From Acidimicrobiales bacterium (lineage in GTDB: Bacteria > Actinomycetota > Acidimicrobiia > Acidimicrobiales > Iamiaceae), in the NCBI GenBank assembly GCA_025463985.1, contig JAODBM010000002.1, positions 174,650-238,649 on the forward strand: a stretch of DNA of 64,000 nucleotides, written 5' to 3'. The notes below the pieces were generated by a model, which saw nothing but the letters and a program-made list of their open reading frames with translations, was not told the origin of the DNA and did no database searches. Positions 23,427 to 32,215 of the stretch are shown piece after piece. The translations under genes and the position numbers were made by a program. Numbering within the stretch: position 1 is the first letter of the stretch; every line of letters starts with the position of its first letter.

Positions 23427-24667
23427 GTCCGCACCGGCGCTCGGTACCCCAGGAGGTCGCCCAGCGTGCCGCCGACCAGGGCCTTGCGCTCGTCGGCAGG
23501 GAGGTCGCCGAGCTGCGTCTCGAGCAGCTGCCGGCTCCCGCGGAACGTGCCCTCCGCATGCGGGTAGTCGTTGCCCCACACGATCGTCGACAGGCCGGTC
23601 ACGTGCCGGCAGGCGACGGCGACGGGATCGTCCTGGAAGGAGACGTGAAACTGGCGGCGCACGTACTCGCTGGGCGTCAGCGGGTACGGCCACTTCTCGT
23701 TGAGGCGGAACAGCTGGGCCATGCTGGGCTGATCGTCGGCACTGCGGGCGTCGTCCCAGTACCCGAGCCACCAGTCGGCGTCCTGGCCGACGCCGGTGAC
23801 CCAGCACTTGTCCATCGAGCCCACCAGCGACGCCAGCCAATGGGCGTTGAACTCGATCAGGGCGAAGTGCAGGTCGGGGTACCGCTCGGGCACACCACCG
23901 CCGATCAGCTGGCACATGACCTGCTGCGGAACGATCGGGGCGTAGACGCACTGCGTGATCATCCGCTTCGAGGCCGTCTTCTCGGTCATGGGCTGGTTGA
24001 CCTGCGCGGCCGACTCCATGACGACCTTGAGCGTGGTCGACTCCGGGTCGTTCACCTTCACCCCGCCGGTCTGGGTGTGGATGAACACGTGCACGCCGTT
24101 GGCCTGCGCGGCCGCCCACACCGGGTCGTAGTCGCGCGAGTAGTAGGGCTTCGGCGGCGTCGACGGCAGGAGGATGGCCCGGAACCCCGCCGCCGCGACG
24201 CGCTCGATCTCGCGGACGGCGTCGCCGACGTCGGTGATGGGCACAGGAGCCGTGGGCGCCAGCCGGGAGAAGTAGGGCGAGAACCGCTCGATGACGTAGT
24301 CGTTGTAGACGCGTGCGTGCGCCATCGAGAGCTCGTGGTCGTCGGAGTACAGGCCGAACAGCGACAGGTTCGGGTGCATCACCTGGACGTCGACGCCGTC
24401 GAGGTCCATGTCCTCGAGGATCTGCTCGGGGTCGCCTTCCGGCGTCCGCCCGCCCGTCTGGCGATAGCGGGAGATCGTCCAGCCCTCGTACCCGGGCGTG
24501 TGCAACCGCCGGAAGACCCGGGCGCCGCCCTCGACGAGCGGCTCGATCTCGAAGTCCTCCTCCCACACGCCGCGGTCGCGCAGGTGCGCGGGCAGCCGGG
24601 TCTTGAACAGATCGATGGGCTCGAGGAGGTGCCCGTCAGCCGAGACGACGAAGTCCTTCTGCATCAT
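23423..24667 (-). CDS. Amidohydrolase-2 family metal-dependent hydrolase
   Basis: A 414-aa TIM-barrel hydrolase or decarboxylase. The N-terminal SADGHLLEPIDLF carries the metal ligands; HVFIHTQTGG and the C-terminal VWGNDYPHAEGTFRGS supply the other conserved His and Asp. It belongs to the same broad family as the protein at 1.6-2.8 kb but is only distantly similar. The first of two adjacent ATGs is chosen because GGGAGG lies 9 nt upstream. It is divergent from a cyclase-family gene with operator copy D between, and is followed by an SDR whose start overlaps its stop. Confidence 0.91.
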   Translation of the reverse strand: MMQKDFVVSADGHLLEPIDLFKTRLPAHLRDRGVWEEDFEIEPLVEGGARVFRRLHTPGYEGWTISRYRQTGGRTPEGDPEQILEDMDLDGVDVQVMHPNLSLFGLYSDDHELSMAHARVYNDYVIERFSPYFSRLAPTAPVPITDVGDAVREIERVAAAGFRAILLPSTPPKPYYSRDYDPVWAAAQANGVHVFIHTQTGGVKVNDPESTTLKVVMESAAQVNQPMTEKTASKRMITQCVYAPIVPQQVMCQLIGGGVPERYPDLHFALIEFNAHWLASLVGSMDKCWVTGVGQDADWWLGYWDDARSADDQPSMAQLFRLNEKWPYPLTPSEYVRRQFHVSFQDDPVAVACRHVTGLSTIVWGNDYPHAEGTFRGSRQLLETQLGDLPADERKALVGGTLGDLLGYRAPVRT

Positions 24668-24751
24668 GTGCTGCGACCTCCCTGTGCGATCCGCGCTGAA
24701 CGTCCGGCCCGGAAATCTACTTCTCCGCATGCGCGAACGGCGATGCCAAGA

Positions 24752-24774
24752 CTAGACCAACCGGTCGGTACAAT
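24752..24774. promoter_or_regulatory. Shared operator, copy D (amidohydrolase / cyclase gap, inverted)
   Basis: On the minus strand it reads TTGTACCGACC then GGTTGGTCTAG. The orientation is opposite to the other four copies. On the plus strand its end provides TACAAT (24769-24774) as a -10 for the cyclase gene. The ACCAACCGGTCGGT core is a near palindrome. Confidence 0.68.
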
Positions 24775-24820
24775 TCAACGGAACGGGTCCACATGGATCC
24801 ACGGCCTGGGGAGACGACGC

Positions 24821-25879
24821 ATGACGAAGCGGTGGACGCAACGCCCGCCCGGATCGACCTGGGGTGACTGGGGCGACGACGACGAGCTCGGTCGCATCAA
24901 CCTGCTCACCCCCGAGAAGGTCCTGGAGGGCGTGCGCGAGGTCCAGGCCGGCCGCAGCTTCTGCCTCAGCCTGCCGCTCGACTATCCCGGCGGGACGGCC
25001 CTCAACCAGCGGCGGCCACCGCCGCGGCTGGCGCCGACCGAGGACATGGACGGCACCCCCGGCACCTTCTTCAACGTCCACATGAGCGAGATGCCGGACT
25101 GGGGCGATCCCCGCTACGTCGACGTGTGGGTCGATGACGTGGTGACCCTCTCGCTCCAGTACTCCACCCAGTGGGACTCGCTGGCCCACGTCGGCGCGGA
25201 GTTCGATGCCGACGGCGACGGGGTCGAGGAGGCCGTCTACTACAACGGCTATCGCGCCGGCATCGACCTCGTCGGGCCGCAGGCCGACGCCGCGGGCGAC
25301 GGCGGCCAGCACACCTCGTTCGCGCACCACCTCGGCATGGAGCACATGGCCTACCAGGGCATGCAGGGGCGTGGCGTCCTCGTCGACCTGGCGCACCACC
25401 TCGGCCACGACTGGCGGGGGGTCGGCCTCGACACGCTGCTGGAGGTCATGGCCGCCGACGACGTGGTCGTGGAGCCCGGCGACATGCTCCTGCTCCACAC
25501 CGGGTTCGCCACCGAGATCCTCGCGATGGACCGCGAGCCGGACCCGGTGAGGATCCACACGATGTGCACCTACCTGGACGCGCGGGACGAGGCGCTGCTC
25601 GAGTGGATCAATGCGTCGCAGATCTCGGCGCTGATCGCGGACAACTACGCGGTCGAGGGGCTCACCGGCAGGGACCGAGACCCGAGCCGGCACTCGTTCC
25701 TGCCGATCCACAACCTCTGCCTGTTCAAGCTCGGCGTCCCCCTCGGAGAGATGTGGTACCTCCACGAGCTCGCCACCTGGCTGCGCGAGCACGAGCGGAG
25801 CCGGTTCCTGCTCACCGCGCCCCCGCTGCGGCTCCCCGGCGCCGTCGGCTCACCGACGACGCCGATCGCCACCGTCTGA
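24821..25879 (+). CDS. Cyclase family protein (kynurenine formamidase-like fold)
   Basis: A 352-aa metal-dependent hydrolase of the cyclase family (KynB-like fold). The TQWDSLAHVGAEFD segment and the later THFAHHLGMEH-like stretch (QHTSFAHHLG) hold the expected metal-ligand His and Asp. GRGVLVDLAHHLG and DMLLLHTGF are also typical. Members hydrolyse amides or lactones, or open rings, so a ring-opening or lactone hydrolysis role after the Baeyer-Villiger step is plausible but inferred. The start is ATG 24821, with GGGGAG upstream. The likely promoter is at operator copy D. Confidence 0.9.
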   Translation: MTKRWTQRPPGSTWGDWGDDDELGRINLLTPEKVLEGVREVQAGRSFCLSLPLDYPGGTALNQRRPPPRLAPTEDMDGTPGTFFNVHMSEMPDWGDPRYVDVWVDDVVTLSLQYSTQWDSLAHVGAEFDADGDGVEEAVYYNGYRAGIDLVGPQADAAGDGGQHTSFAHHLGMEHMAYQGMQGRGVLVDLAHHLGHDWRGVGLDTLLEVMAADDVVVEPGDMLLLHTGFATEILAMDREPDPVRIHTMCTYLDARDEALLEWINASQISALIADNYAVEGLTGRDRDPSRHSFLPIHNLCLFKLGVPLGEMWYLHELATWLREHERSRFLLTAPPLRLPGAVGSPTTPIATV

Positions 25880-25907
25880 TCCGCTCGGGCCGGGTCGGCG
25901 CGGCGCT

Positions 25908-27566
25908 TCAGGCGCGGGCCGCGGCCGGTGCGGAGGACCGGGACAGCTCGAAGGCCTGGTAGTCGGTGGCCACCACGTCGGCGATCACCTCGAAGAGCTT
26001 CGGGCGGCCACCCGTGTTGAGCAGGTACCGCTTCGGCTTGCCGGGGATGTTCGAGCCGACGTACTGGCCGATCGTGCCGAACGTGGTCTTCGCCGCACCA
26101 CGATCGACCATCCGGGTCCACCGCTCCTCGGACTCGGCCGTCACCTCGATGATGTCGTAGCCACGCTCGGTCGCATGCACGAGCACGTCGGTGACGAAGT
26201 CGACCTGGTCGCTGTTGTAGCGCGGGTTGTTGCCGGCTGCGGCGTGGGGTCCACCCGGGAAGAAGAGGTTCGGGAACCCCCGCGTCTGCAGGCCGAGGAA
26301 CGTGGTGGGGCCGTCCGCCCAGTGCTCGGTGAGCTCGAGCCCGTTCCGGCCCCGGATGCCCATGCGGGCGAGCGCCCCCGTGCCGAAGTCGAAGCCGGTG
26401 GCCCAGACGATGATGTCGTGCTCGCGAACGCCGTCTGCCGTCTCGATGCCCGTCTCGGTCAGCTGCACGATCGGCGTCTCCCGGAGGTCGACGAGCGCCA
26501 CCTTCGGGTCGTTGAACGCCTCGAAGTAGCCCCTGACGAACGGCGGCCGCTTCTGGCCGAACCGATGGTCGTTGGGGATCAGCCGGTCGGCCGTGGCGGG
26601 GTCGCGGACGATGCCCCGGATCTTCTCGGCGATGAACGCGCACCACTCCGCATTTGCCGCTTCGTTGAACAGCAGATCGGCGTAGTTGCTGGTGAGCTTC
26701 ATGAAGCCAGGGCTGTTCCACATCTTCTCGTAGAACGCCTGCCGCTCCGTCGGCGAGTCGTCGAACGCCGCCCGCTCGTTGACCGGGTGGGCGAAGCCGC
26801 TGATCGAGGTGTTCAGGATCTCGCACAGGTGCTCGAAGTCCGCCCTGAGCTGCGCCTGCTCCTCGGCGGTGATGGGTGCGTTGTTCAGCGGCGTGCACCA
26901 GTTGGCGGTGCGCTGGTAGACGGTGATCGACGCCGCGTCGTCGAGGATCGTCGGGACCACCTGGACCCCGCTCGACGAGGTGCCGACGACCGCGACGCGC
27001 TTGCCGGTGAAGTCGACGGGCGTCGACGGCCAGGAGCCCGTGTGGTGCGCCTCCCCCCGGAAGTCGTCCCGCCCCGGCACATCGGGCTGGTAGGGCACCG
27101 ACAGCACGCCGGTGGCTGCGATCAGGAACCGCGTCCGGATCTCGGAGCCGTCGTCGAGCGTCACCGTCCACGTGCCGGATGCTTCGTCGACCACCGCCGA
27201 GCTGACCCGGGCACCGAACCGCATGTGCCGGCGGAGGTCGAAGCGGTCGACCACGTGGTTGAGATAGCGCTCGATCTCCGGTTGCCCCGCGAAGTGCTCC
27301 TGCCACTCCCACTCCTCGAAGAGCTCCTTCGAGAAGAGGTAGCCGTAGGTGTAGCTCTCCGAGTCGAACCGAGCCCCGGGATAGCGGTTCCAGAACCACG
27401 TGCCCCCCACACCGGCACCGGCCTCGAGCAGCTGGGCGGAGAAGCCGGCCTTGCGGGCGCGATGGAGCTGGTAGATGCCGGTGATGCCCGCACCGACGAC
27501 CAGCACGTCGACGTCGGTCGTGCGCTGGCTCGAGCGGCGGTCGGATGCGGCTTCGGGGGATGTCAT
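25908..27566 (-). CDS. Flavin-containing Baeyer-Villiger-type monooxygenase
   Basis: A 552-aa class B flavoprotein monooxygenase. The FAD Rossmann motif GAGITG is at residues 25-30 and GGTWFWNRYPGARFD follows. The Baeyer-Villiger fingerprint FRGEAHHTGSWP is at 169-180, then the NADPH site GTSSSG and a late ATGFD. It would insert oxygen next to a ketone, turning cyclic ketones into lactones with NADPH and O2. The full length and motifs indicate cyclohexanone-monooxygenase-like enzymes. It is divergent from the Rieske oxygenase gene across operator copy E, and a cyclase-family hydrolase that could open a lactone is encoded convergently next to it. Confidence 0.94.
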   Translation of the reverse strand: MTSPEAASDRRSSQRTTDVDVLVVGAGITGIYQLHRARKAGFSAQLLEAGAGVGGTWFWNRYPGARFDSESYTYGYLFSKELFEEWEWQEHFAGQPEIERYLNHVVDRFDLRRHMRFGARVSSAVVDEASGTWTVTLDDGSEIRTRFLIAATGVLSVPYQPDVPGRDDFRGEAHHTGSWPSTPVDFTGKRVAVVGTSSSGVQVVPTILDDAASITVYQRTANWCTPLNNAPITAEEQAQLRADFEHLCEILNTSISGFAHPVNERAAFDDSPTERQAFYEKMWNSPGFMKLTSNYADLLFNEAANAEWCAFIAEKIRGIVRDPATADRLIPNDHRFGQKRPPFVRGYFEAFNDPKVALVDLRETPIVQLTETGIETADGVREHDIIVWATGFDFGTGALARMGIRGRNGLELTEHWADGPTTFLGLQTRGFPNLFFPGGPHAAAGNNPRYNSDQVDFVTDVLVHATERGYDIIEVTAESEERWTRMVDRGAAKTTFGTIGQYVGSNIPGKPKRYLLNTGGRPKLFEVIADVVATDYQAFELSRSSAPAAARA

Positions 27567-27589
27567 GCGCCCTCTGGAACAGCGAGAAT

Positions 27590-27612
27590 TTGTACCGACC
27601 GTTTAGTATAAT
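27590..27612. promoter_or_regulatory. Shared operator, copy E (monooxygenase / Rieske gap)
   Basis: TTGTACCGACC followed by GTTTAGTATAAT. The spacing from the conserved left half to the -10-like hexamer TATAAT (27607-27612) is identical to that in copy A. Repressor binding would cover the plus-strand promoter directly. Confidence 0.68.
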
Positions 27613-27650
27613 GTCCATGCAACGCACGCGGCGATGACGGGGGGTCCGGC

Positions 27651-29015
27651 GTGGTGACCGTGGATCGGAACACGTCAGCAGGCCCCGTGCCCTACGCGCT
27701 CGAGCTCGCAGACCGGGCGCCGCGGGAGCGCTACTTCGACCCCGACTTCTATCAGGCGGAGGTCGAGCTGCTCTGGCCTCGGGTCTGGCAGATGGCCTGC
27801 CGCCTCGAGGAGATCGCGGAACCGCACGACTTCGCCGTGTACGACATCCTCGATCAGTCGATCGTCGTCGTGCGCACCGAGGACATGGGGGTCACGGCCT
27901 TCCAGAACGCCTGCCGCCACCGCGGCGTCCAGGTGGCCGTCGGCCGCGGGACGTGCGAGAGCGGGTTCACCTGCCCGTTCCACGGGTGGTGCTACGGCCC
28001 GGACGGCAAGAACACCGCGGTCACGCGCAAGCGGACGTTCTCCGAGCACAACCTGCAGCCGGGCGATCTCGACCTCACCCCGGTGCGGTGCGAGGTCTGG
28101 GGCGGCTGCGCGTGGATCAACCTCGACGACGACGCGCCGCCGCTGCGGGAGTGCATCGAGCCGTTCGCCACGATCATGGACGCCTGGGAGATGGAGTCGC
28201 TCCGGGCCGAGTGGTGGTACGCCATCCGCCTCCCGGTGAACTGGAAGCTCGCCGAAGCGGCCTTCCTGGAGCAGTACCACGTGATCGAGGCGCATCCGCA
28301 GCTCGTGATCCCCGGGCGGTTCGCACCCCGCGATCCCGCGCAGTTCGACCCGCGGACGTTCGTCGACGCGGAGATCCACTACCTGCGCACGATGTGCGAG
28401 GGCATGGCCGGCATGGTCCACGCGAACGACGTGCGCATCGCCGAAGGCCTGCGCGACATCGAGCTGCCCGCCGACCCGGAGCTGGCGATGGCGACGTGGC
28501 ACCGCACGTTCAACGACGCGGTCGTGGACTGGCATCGCGCTGCTGGCGCGACCATCCCGGACCTCAACGAGCTCGAGGCCAACGGGATGAACCAGCCGAT
28601 GGGCTACTGCTTCCCGCACTACTTCGTGCTGCCGATGTACAGCAGCGCCTCGTCGTATCGCTTCCGGCCGCTCGGGCCCGAGCAGACCTTGATGGAGATC
28701 TGGTCGCTCACGCGGTACCCGGCAGGCCAGGAGCCCGCGACCCCCGAGCGACCCGAGCCCTGGGACTTCGACGATCCGCGGGTGCCGCCGATCCCCACGC
28801 AGGACTTCTCGAACCTGCCGAGGCAGCAGCGGGGCATCCACGCCAAGGGGTTCGAGTACCTGCGCCTGTCCGAGCAGCTCGAGGGGGGCGTGGCCAACTT
28901 CGAGCGGACCGTGGACGGCTTCCTGGCCGGCCGACCGTACGAGCAGCTGCTCCCGGCGTTGCGAGCGATCAACCTGAACCCGCTCGAGCGACCGATCGTC
29001 GACCTCGGCTTCTGA
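27651..29015 (+). CDS. Rieske non-heme iron oxygenase, alpha subunit
   Basis: A 454-aa ring-hydroxylating oxygenase large subunit. The Rieske cluster ligands are C88-x-H90 in CRHRG and C108-x2-H111 in CPFHGW. The mononuclear iron site lies in the catalytic domain, with AAFLEQYHVIEAHPQ providing the histidines. It would hydroxylate or demethylate an aromatic or steroid-like ring using electrons from a reductase not encoded nearby. GTG 27651 is used, with a GGGGGG stretch upstream; the next GTG is one codon later. The stop overlaps the following small gene by one base (TGATG). The downstream SnoaL-like protein could stand in for the small beta subunit. Confidence 0.94.
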   Translation: MVTVDRNTSAGPVPYALELADRAPRERYFDPDFYQAEVELLWPRVWQMACRLEEIAEPHDFAVYDILDQSIVVVRTEDMGVTAFQNACRHRGVQVAVGRGTCESGFTCPFHGWCYGPDGKNTAVTRKRTFSEHNLQPGDLDLTPVRCEVWGGCAWINLDDDAPPLRECIEPFATIMDAWEMESLRAEWWYAIRLPVNWKLAEAAFLEQYHVIEAHPQLVIPGRFAPRDPAQFDPRTFVDAEIHYLRTMCEGMAGMVHANDVRIAEGLRDIELPADPELAMATWHRTFNDAVVDWHRAAGATIPDLNELEANGMNQPMGYCFPHYFVLPMYSSASSYRFRPLGPEQTLMEIWSLTRYPAGQEPATPERPEPWDFDDPRVPPIPTQDFSNLPRQQRGIHAKGFEYLRLSEQLEGGVANFERTVDGFLAGRPYEQLLPALRAINLNPLERPIVDLGF

Positions 29016-29419
29016 TGGGCACGGACATGACGTTCGCGGAGGTCGCCGAGGGCGTCCGCGCCACCATCGCCGCCTACACCCAGGCGCTGGATGACGGCCG
29101 CACCGACCACGTCGTGGCCACCTTCCTCCCCGACGGCGTCGTCGACATCCAGGGCATGGGCACCCACCGGGGCCACGAGGCCCTCCGCGAGGCCTACACG
29201 AGGTGGAAGCCGCGGCGGCCCCAGCGCCACCTGGTGCTCAACACGCTGGTCACCGACTGGAACGACCACGAGGCCCACGCGGTCAGCGACGTGATCTTCA
29301 TCCTGCTCGGCGACGGCGGCTGGACGATCCAGATGGTGGGTCGATACCTCGACGTGCTCCACCACGTCGACGGCGTCTGGCGGTTCCAGCAGCGGGCGGC
29401 GACGTTCGTCACCGCCTGA
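29015..29419 (+). CDS. SnoaL/NTF2-like nuclear transport factor fold protein
   Basis: A 134-aa protein with the cone-shaped NTF2-like fold. The helical start (VAEGVRATIAAYTQALDDGR) leads into strands with FLPDGVVDIQGMGTHRGHEAL, and the C-terminal VGRYLDVLHHVDGVWRFQ is typical of the SnoaL-like group. The beta subunits of Rieske oxygenases have the same fold, and this gene overlaps the alpha-subunit gene, so a subunit role is possible. A hydratase, isomerase or lyase role is equally open. The ATG at 29015 is used; an ATG four codons later also fits. Confidence 0.87.
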   Translation: MGTDMTFAEVAEGVRATIAAYTQALDDGRTDHVVATFLPDGVVDIQGMGTHRGHEALREAYTRWKPRRPQRHLVLNTLVTDWNDHEAHAVSDVIFILLGDGGWTIQMVGRYLDVLHHVDGVWRFQQRAATFVTA

Positions 29420-29434
29420 CCCGCGGTTCAGGCG
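29413..29434. terminator. Bidirectional hairpin between convergent genes
   Basis: CGCCTGA and TCAGGCG form a perfect 7-bp stem around an 8-nt loop. The stop codons of both convergent genes lie in the stem, so one structure could end both transcripts. Confidence 0.5.
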
Positions 29435-30417
29435 ACGGTGAAGACGACGCGACCCCGGACCTTGCCGGCGAGGATCTCGTCGGCGAGCTGCGGCGCCTCC
29501 TGCACCGGGTGCACCACGGTGAGCGAGTCCAGGAGATCGAGCGGGAGGTCCGCAGCCAGCCGGCCCCACGCCTCGGTGCGACGCGGCAACGGGGCCATCA
29601 CGCTGTCGACCCCGGCGAGCGTCACGCCCCTGAGGATGAACGGGGCGACCGAGCCCGGCAGGTCCATGCCCTGGGCCAGCCCGCACGCCGCGACGGTGCC
29701 GCCATAGCGGGTCTGCGCGAGGACGTTGGCGAGCGTGTGGCTGCCGACGCTGTCGACGGCTCCGGCCCACCGCTCCTTGCCCATCGGGCGTCCCGGCTCG
29801 GACAGCTCGGCTCGGTCGATGATCTGCGAGGCGCCGAGCGACCGGAGGTAGTCGCCCTCGACCTCGGCTCGCCCGCTCGAGGCGACGACCTCGAACCCGA
29901 GGTTGGCGAGCACCGCGATGGCCACGCTGCCGACGCCGCCGGCCGCGCCGGTCACGAGCACGGGACCGGCGGCCGGCGTGAGGTCGCCCCGCTCGAGGGC
30001 CATCACGCAGAGCATCGCCGTGTAGCCCGCCGTGCCGATGGCCATCGCCTGCTGCTCCGAGAGACCGGAGGGCAGGGGCACGAGCCAGTCGCCGGGAACC
30101 CGGGCGAGCTGCGCATAGCCACCGAGGTGCGTCTCGCCCGCCCCCCAGCCGTTCAGCACGACGAGGTCGCCCGCGCCGTGCGCGGCGTGCGTGGACTCGC
30201 GGACGCGCCCGACGAGGTCGATCCCGGGGATCATCGGCCAGCGGCGCACGACCGGCGAGCTGCCCGTGAGCGCCAGCCCGTCCTTGTAGTTGAGCGAGGA
30301 GTGCGTCACCTCGATGGTGACGTCCCCGTCCATCAGGTCGGACTCGTCGATCTCGGTCCAGTCGAGGGACTGCCCGTCGTCGACCTTGGTGAGAAGGAAC
30401 CCCATGAACGCTGGCAT
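29428..30417 (-). CDS. Acryloyl-CoA reductase / YhdH-AcuI family quinone oxidoreductase
   Basis: A 329-aa zinc-free medium-chain reductase of the YhdH/AcuI group. SSLNYKDGLALTG, MIPGIDLVGRV, TAGYTAMLCVMALE and the NADPH motif TGAAGGVGS are characteristic. The best-studied members reduce acryloyl-CoA to propionyl-CoA; others reduce enones or quinones. Here it could clear a reactive unsaturated acyl-CoA. The start at ATG 30417 has an AAGGTAGG site upstream; an ATG four codons later is possible. It is the last gene of a minus-strand group with a thioesterase and an SDR. Confidence 0.9.
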   Translation of the reverse strand: MPAFMGFLLTKVDDGQSLDWTEIDESDLMDGDVTIEVTHSSLNYKDGLALTGSSPVVRRWPMIPGIDLVGRVRESTHAAHGAGDLVVLNGWGAGETHLGGYAQLARVPGDWLVPLPSGLSEQQAMAIGTAGYTAMLCVMALERGDLTPAAGPVLVTGAAGGVGSVAIAVLANLGFEVVASSGRAEVEGDYLRSLGASQIIDRAELSEPGRPMGKERWAGAVDSVGSHTLANVLAQTRYGGTVAACGLAQGMDLPGSVAPFILRGVTLAGVDSVMAPLPRRTEAWGRLAADLPLDLLDSLTVVHPVQEAPQLADEILAGKVRGRVVFTVA

Positions 30418-30489
30418 CCTCGGACCCTACCTTTCCGTCGAGCACAAGAATGACGCCAGCGTTAGAAGGCGCCGGCACGACGATGCGGC

Positions 30490-31323
30490 TCAGGCCCGCA
30501 GGTCCGTCTGGTCGCCCATGGCGCGGATCATGCTGTCTTGGACGTACGACCCGACGATCTGGCCGTCGGCGCGGAAGATGTCGGCGCGGCCGTAGCTCCG
30601 GCCCCGCCCGGCGTACGGGCTGTGGTGCGCGAAGAGCAGCCACTCCCCCGCCGCGCACCGCTCGTGGAACGTGAGCGTGTGGCTGATCACGCCGGTCGCC
30701 AGCGTCACGTGGGCCTGTGCCTGGCCCACCCCCGCGTGGGGGCGCATCGCCGTGCCGATGAGGAACCCGTCGGTGGCGAACGCCATGAGGGCCTGGTCGA
30801 GCGCCGGATCCTCGGGAGCGCCGACGAACCGGGTCCACACGTCGAGCTCGGCCGGGCCGACGGCGGCGGGGTCGCTGAGGTCCACCCCGCCGACGACCCG
30901 CACCTCCCAGGCGCCGCCGCCCTCGGCGAGCGGCGCGCTGCCCTCGGGCGTCGACGACCGCGCCGGCGCATCGCCGTGGCGGATGAGGTCGGGCTCGTCG
31001 GCCGACAGCAGCACGATCGAACGGGTGCAGAGTCGGTCACCCTGGCTGATCGTGACCGTGCTGCTGGCAAAGGAGCGGCCGGCGTGCATCGGATCCACGG
31101 TGATCTCGACCGGCGCATCCGGGCGGGCGGCGCGGGCGAACACGGTGTGCAGCGTCTTCACCGCCATACCCTCGTGGCCGGCCAGGCCGGCCACGATCGA
31201 CTGGCCGAGCAGCTGGCCGCCGAAGACGACGGCGTGACCAAAGCTGATGTTCGACGCCCGGTAGCTGCCCCGACCGACCTCCTCCAGCGTGAGCGCATCG
31301 ACGAACGCATCGATGGTCGGCAT
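30490..31323 (-). CDS. Acyl-CoA thioesterase, TesB-like double hotdog
   Basis: A 277-aa acyl-CoA thioesterase of the TesB type. The N-terminal hotdog has VFGGQLLGQSIVAG and AVKTLHTVFARAA. The C-terminal hotdog has ATLGVISHTLTFHERC-like residues (TGVISHTLTFHE) and LLFAHHSPYAGRGRSYG. It would hydrolyse acyl-CoA to free acid and CoA, which may recycle CoA from dead-end intermediates. It starts at the ATG 2 nt downstream of the SDR stop, which implies co-transcription with the SDR gene. Confidence 0.9.
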   Translation of the reverse strand: MPTIDAFVDALTLEEVGRGSYRASNISFGHAVVFGGQLLGQSIVAGLAGHEGMAVKTLHTVFARAARPDAPVEITVDPMHAGRSFASSTVTISQGDRLCTRSIVLLSADEPDLIRHGDAPARSSTPEGSAPLAEGGGAWEVRVVGGVDLSDPAAVGPAELDVWTRFVGAPEDPALDQALMAFATDGFLIGTAMRPHAGVGQAQAHVTLATGVISHTLTFHERCAAGEWLLFAHHSPYAGRGRSYGRADIFRADGQIVGSYVQDSMIRAMGDQTDLRA

Positions 31324-31325
31324 CG

Positions 31326-32096
31326 CTACTTCGCCGTGAACCGCAGGCCGCCGTCGAGCCGGATGTTCTCGCCGTTGAGGTACGGGTTGCGGACGATCGA
31401 CTCCACGAGGAGCGCGAACTCGTCCGGGTAGCCCATCCGCTTGGGTTGCAGGACGCCCTCGGCCGGATCGTGCTTGAGGTGCTCGAGGGCCCCGAGCATG
31501 ACCGGCGTCCCCATCGTGCCGGGGGCGATCGCGCAGACCCGGATGCCCATCGGCGCCAGGTCGCGGGCCAGCGGCAGGGTCATGCCGAGGACGGCGGCCT
31601 TGGCCGTGCCGTACGCCAGCTGACCGGCCTTGCCCTCCAGCCCGGCGAGCGATCCGGTGTTGACGATCACGCCGCGCTGGCCGTCCTCGTCGGGCTCGTT
31701 GCCGCCCATGGCCGCGGCCGCGAAGCGGGTCATGTTGAACGTGGCGACCACGTTCAACTCGACGGTCTGGACGAACGCGTCCTTGTCGTGGGGCGTGCCG
31801 TCGCGGGCGACCGTGCGCCCGCCACCGACGCCACCGCCGGCCACGTTCACGAGCACGGTCAGCGGTCCGAGCGAGCCCGCGGCAGCGATGGCGGCAGCGA
31901 CGTCCTCGTCGTCGAGCACGTCGCCTCCGATCGCGGCGGCGTCGTCGCCGATCTCCTTGGCCAGCGCTTCGGCCCTGCCGGCGTCGCGGTCGAACACCAC
32001 GACTCGCATGCCGAGATCCACCAAGCGGCGGACGGTCGCCTCGCCGAGCCCTCCAGCGCCACCGGTGACGATGGCCGAACGTCCACCCAAGTCCAT
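31326..32096 (-). CDS. SDR family oxidoreductase, HSD10/3-hydroxyacyl-CoA dehydrogenase-like
   Basis: A 256-aa SDR with TGGAGGLGEATVRRL, VNVAGGG, NTGSLAGLEGK for the serine, AYGTAKAAVLGM for the catalytic Tyr and Lys, and CAIAPGTMGTPV. The insertion in the middle and the end LVESIVRNPYLNGENIRLDGG closely resemble type 2 3-hydroxyacyl-CoA dehydrogenases (HSD10-like). It would oxidise a 3-hydroxyacyl-CoA. The ATG at 32096 begins at the Rossmann fold; a GTG one codon earlier follows AAGGAG. It is divergent from a paired acyl-CoA dehydrogenase, which fits a beta-oxidation unit. Confidence 0.92.
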   Translation of the reverse strand: MDLGGRSAIVTGGAGGLGEATVRRLVDLGMRVVVFDRDAGRAEALAKEIGDDAAAIGGDVLDDEDVAAAIAAAGSLGPLTVLVNVAGGGVGGGRTVARDGTPHDKDAFVQTVELNVVATFNMTRFAAAAMGGNEPDEDGQRGVIVNTGSLAGLEGKAGQLAYGTAKAAVLGMTLPLARDLAPMGIRVCAIAPGTMGTPVMLGALEHLKHDPAEGVLQPKRMGYPDEFALLVESIVRNPYLNGENIRLDGGLRFTAK

Positions 32097-32153
32097 CACT
32101 GCGTGCTCGTCTCCTTCATCGTGGTGAGGCCAGCCAATGCCGGCATCCCGCCG

Positions 32154-32168
32154 GAGAATGGTAGTCTC
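32154..32168. promoter_or_regulatory. Inverted repeat in the SDR / acyl-CoA dehydrogenase gap
   Basis: GAGA and TCTC flank ATGGTAG in the AT-richer part of the 119-bp divergent gap. It is similar in layout to the GAGAA/TTCTC repeat upstream of the aldehyde dehydrogenase at 36.9 kb. A repressor site is possible but weakly supported. Confidence 0.3.
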
Positions 32169-32215
32169 TTTTGGCTGTAACTTCAATATCAGTTGGACAG
32201 GGAACGGGGGGTCGC

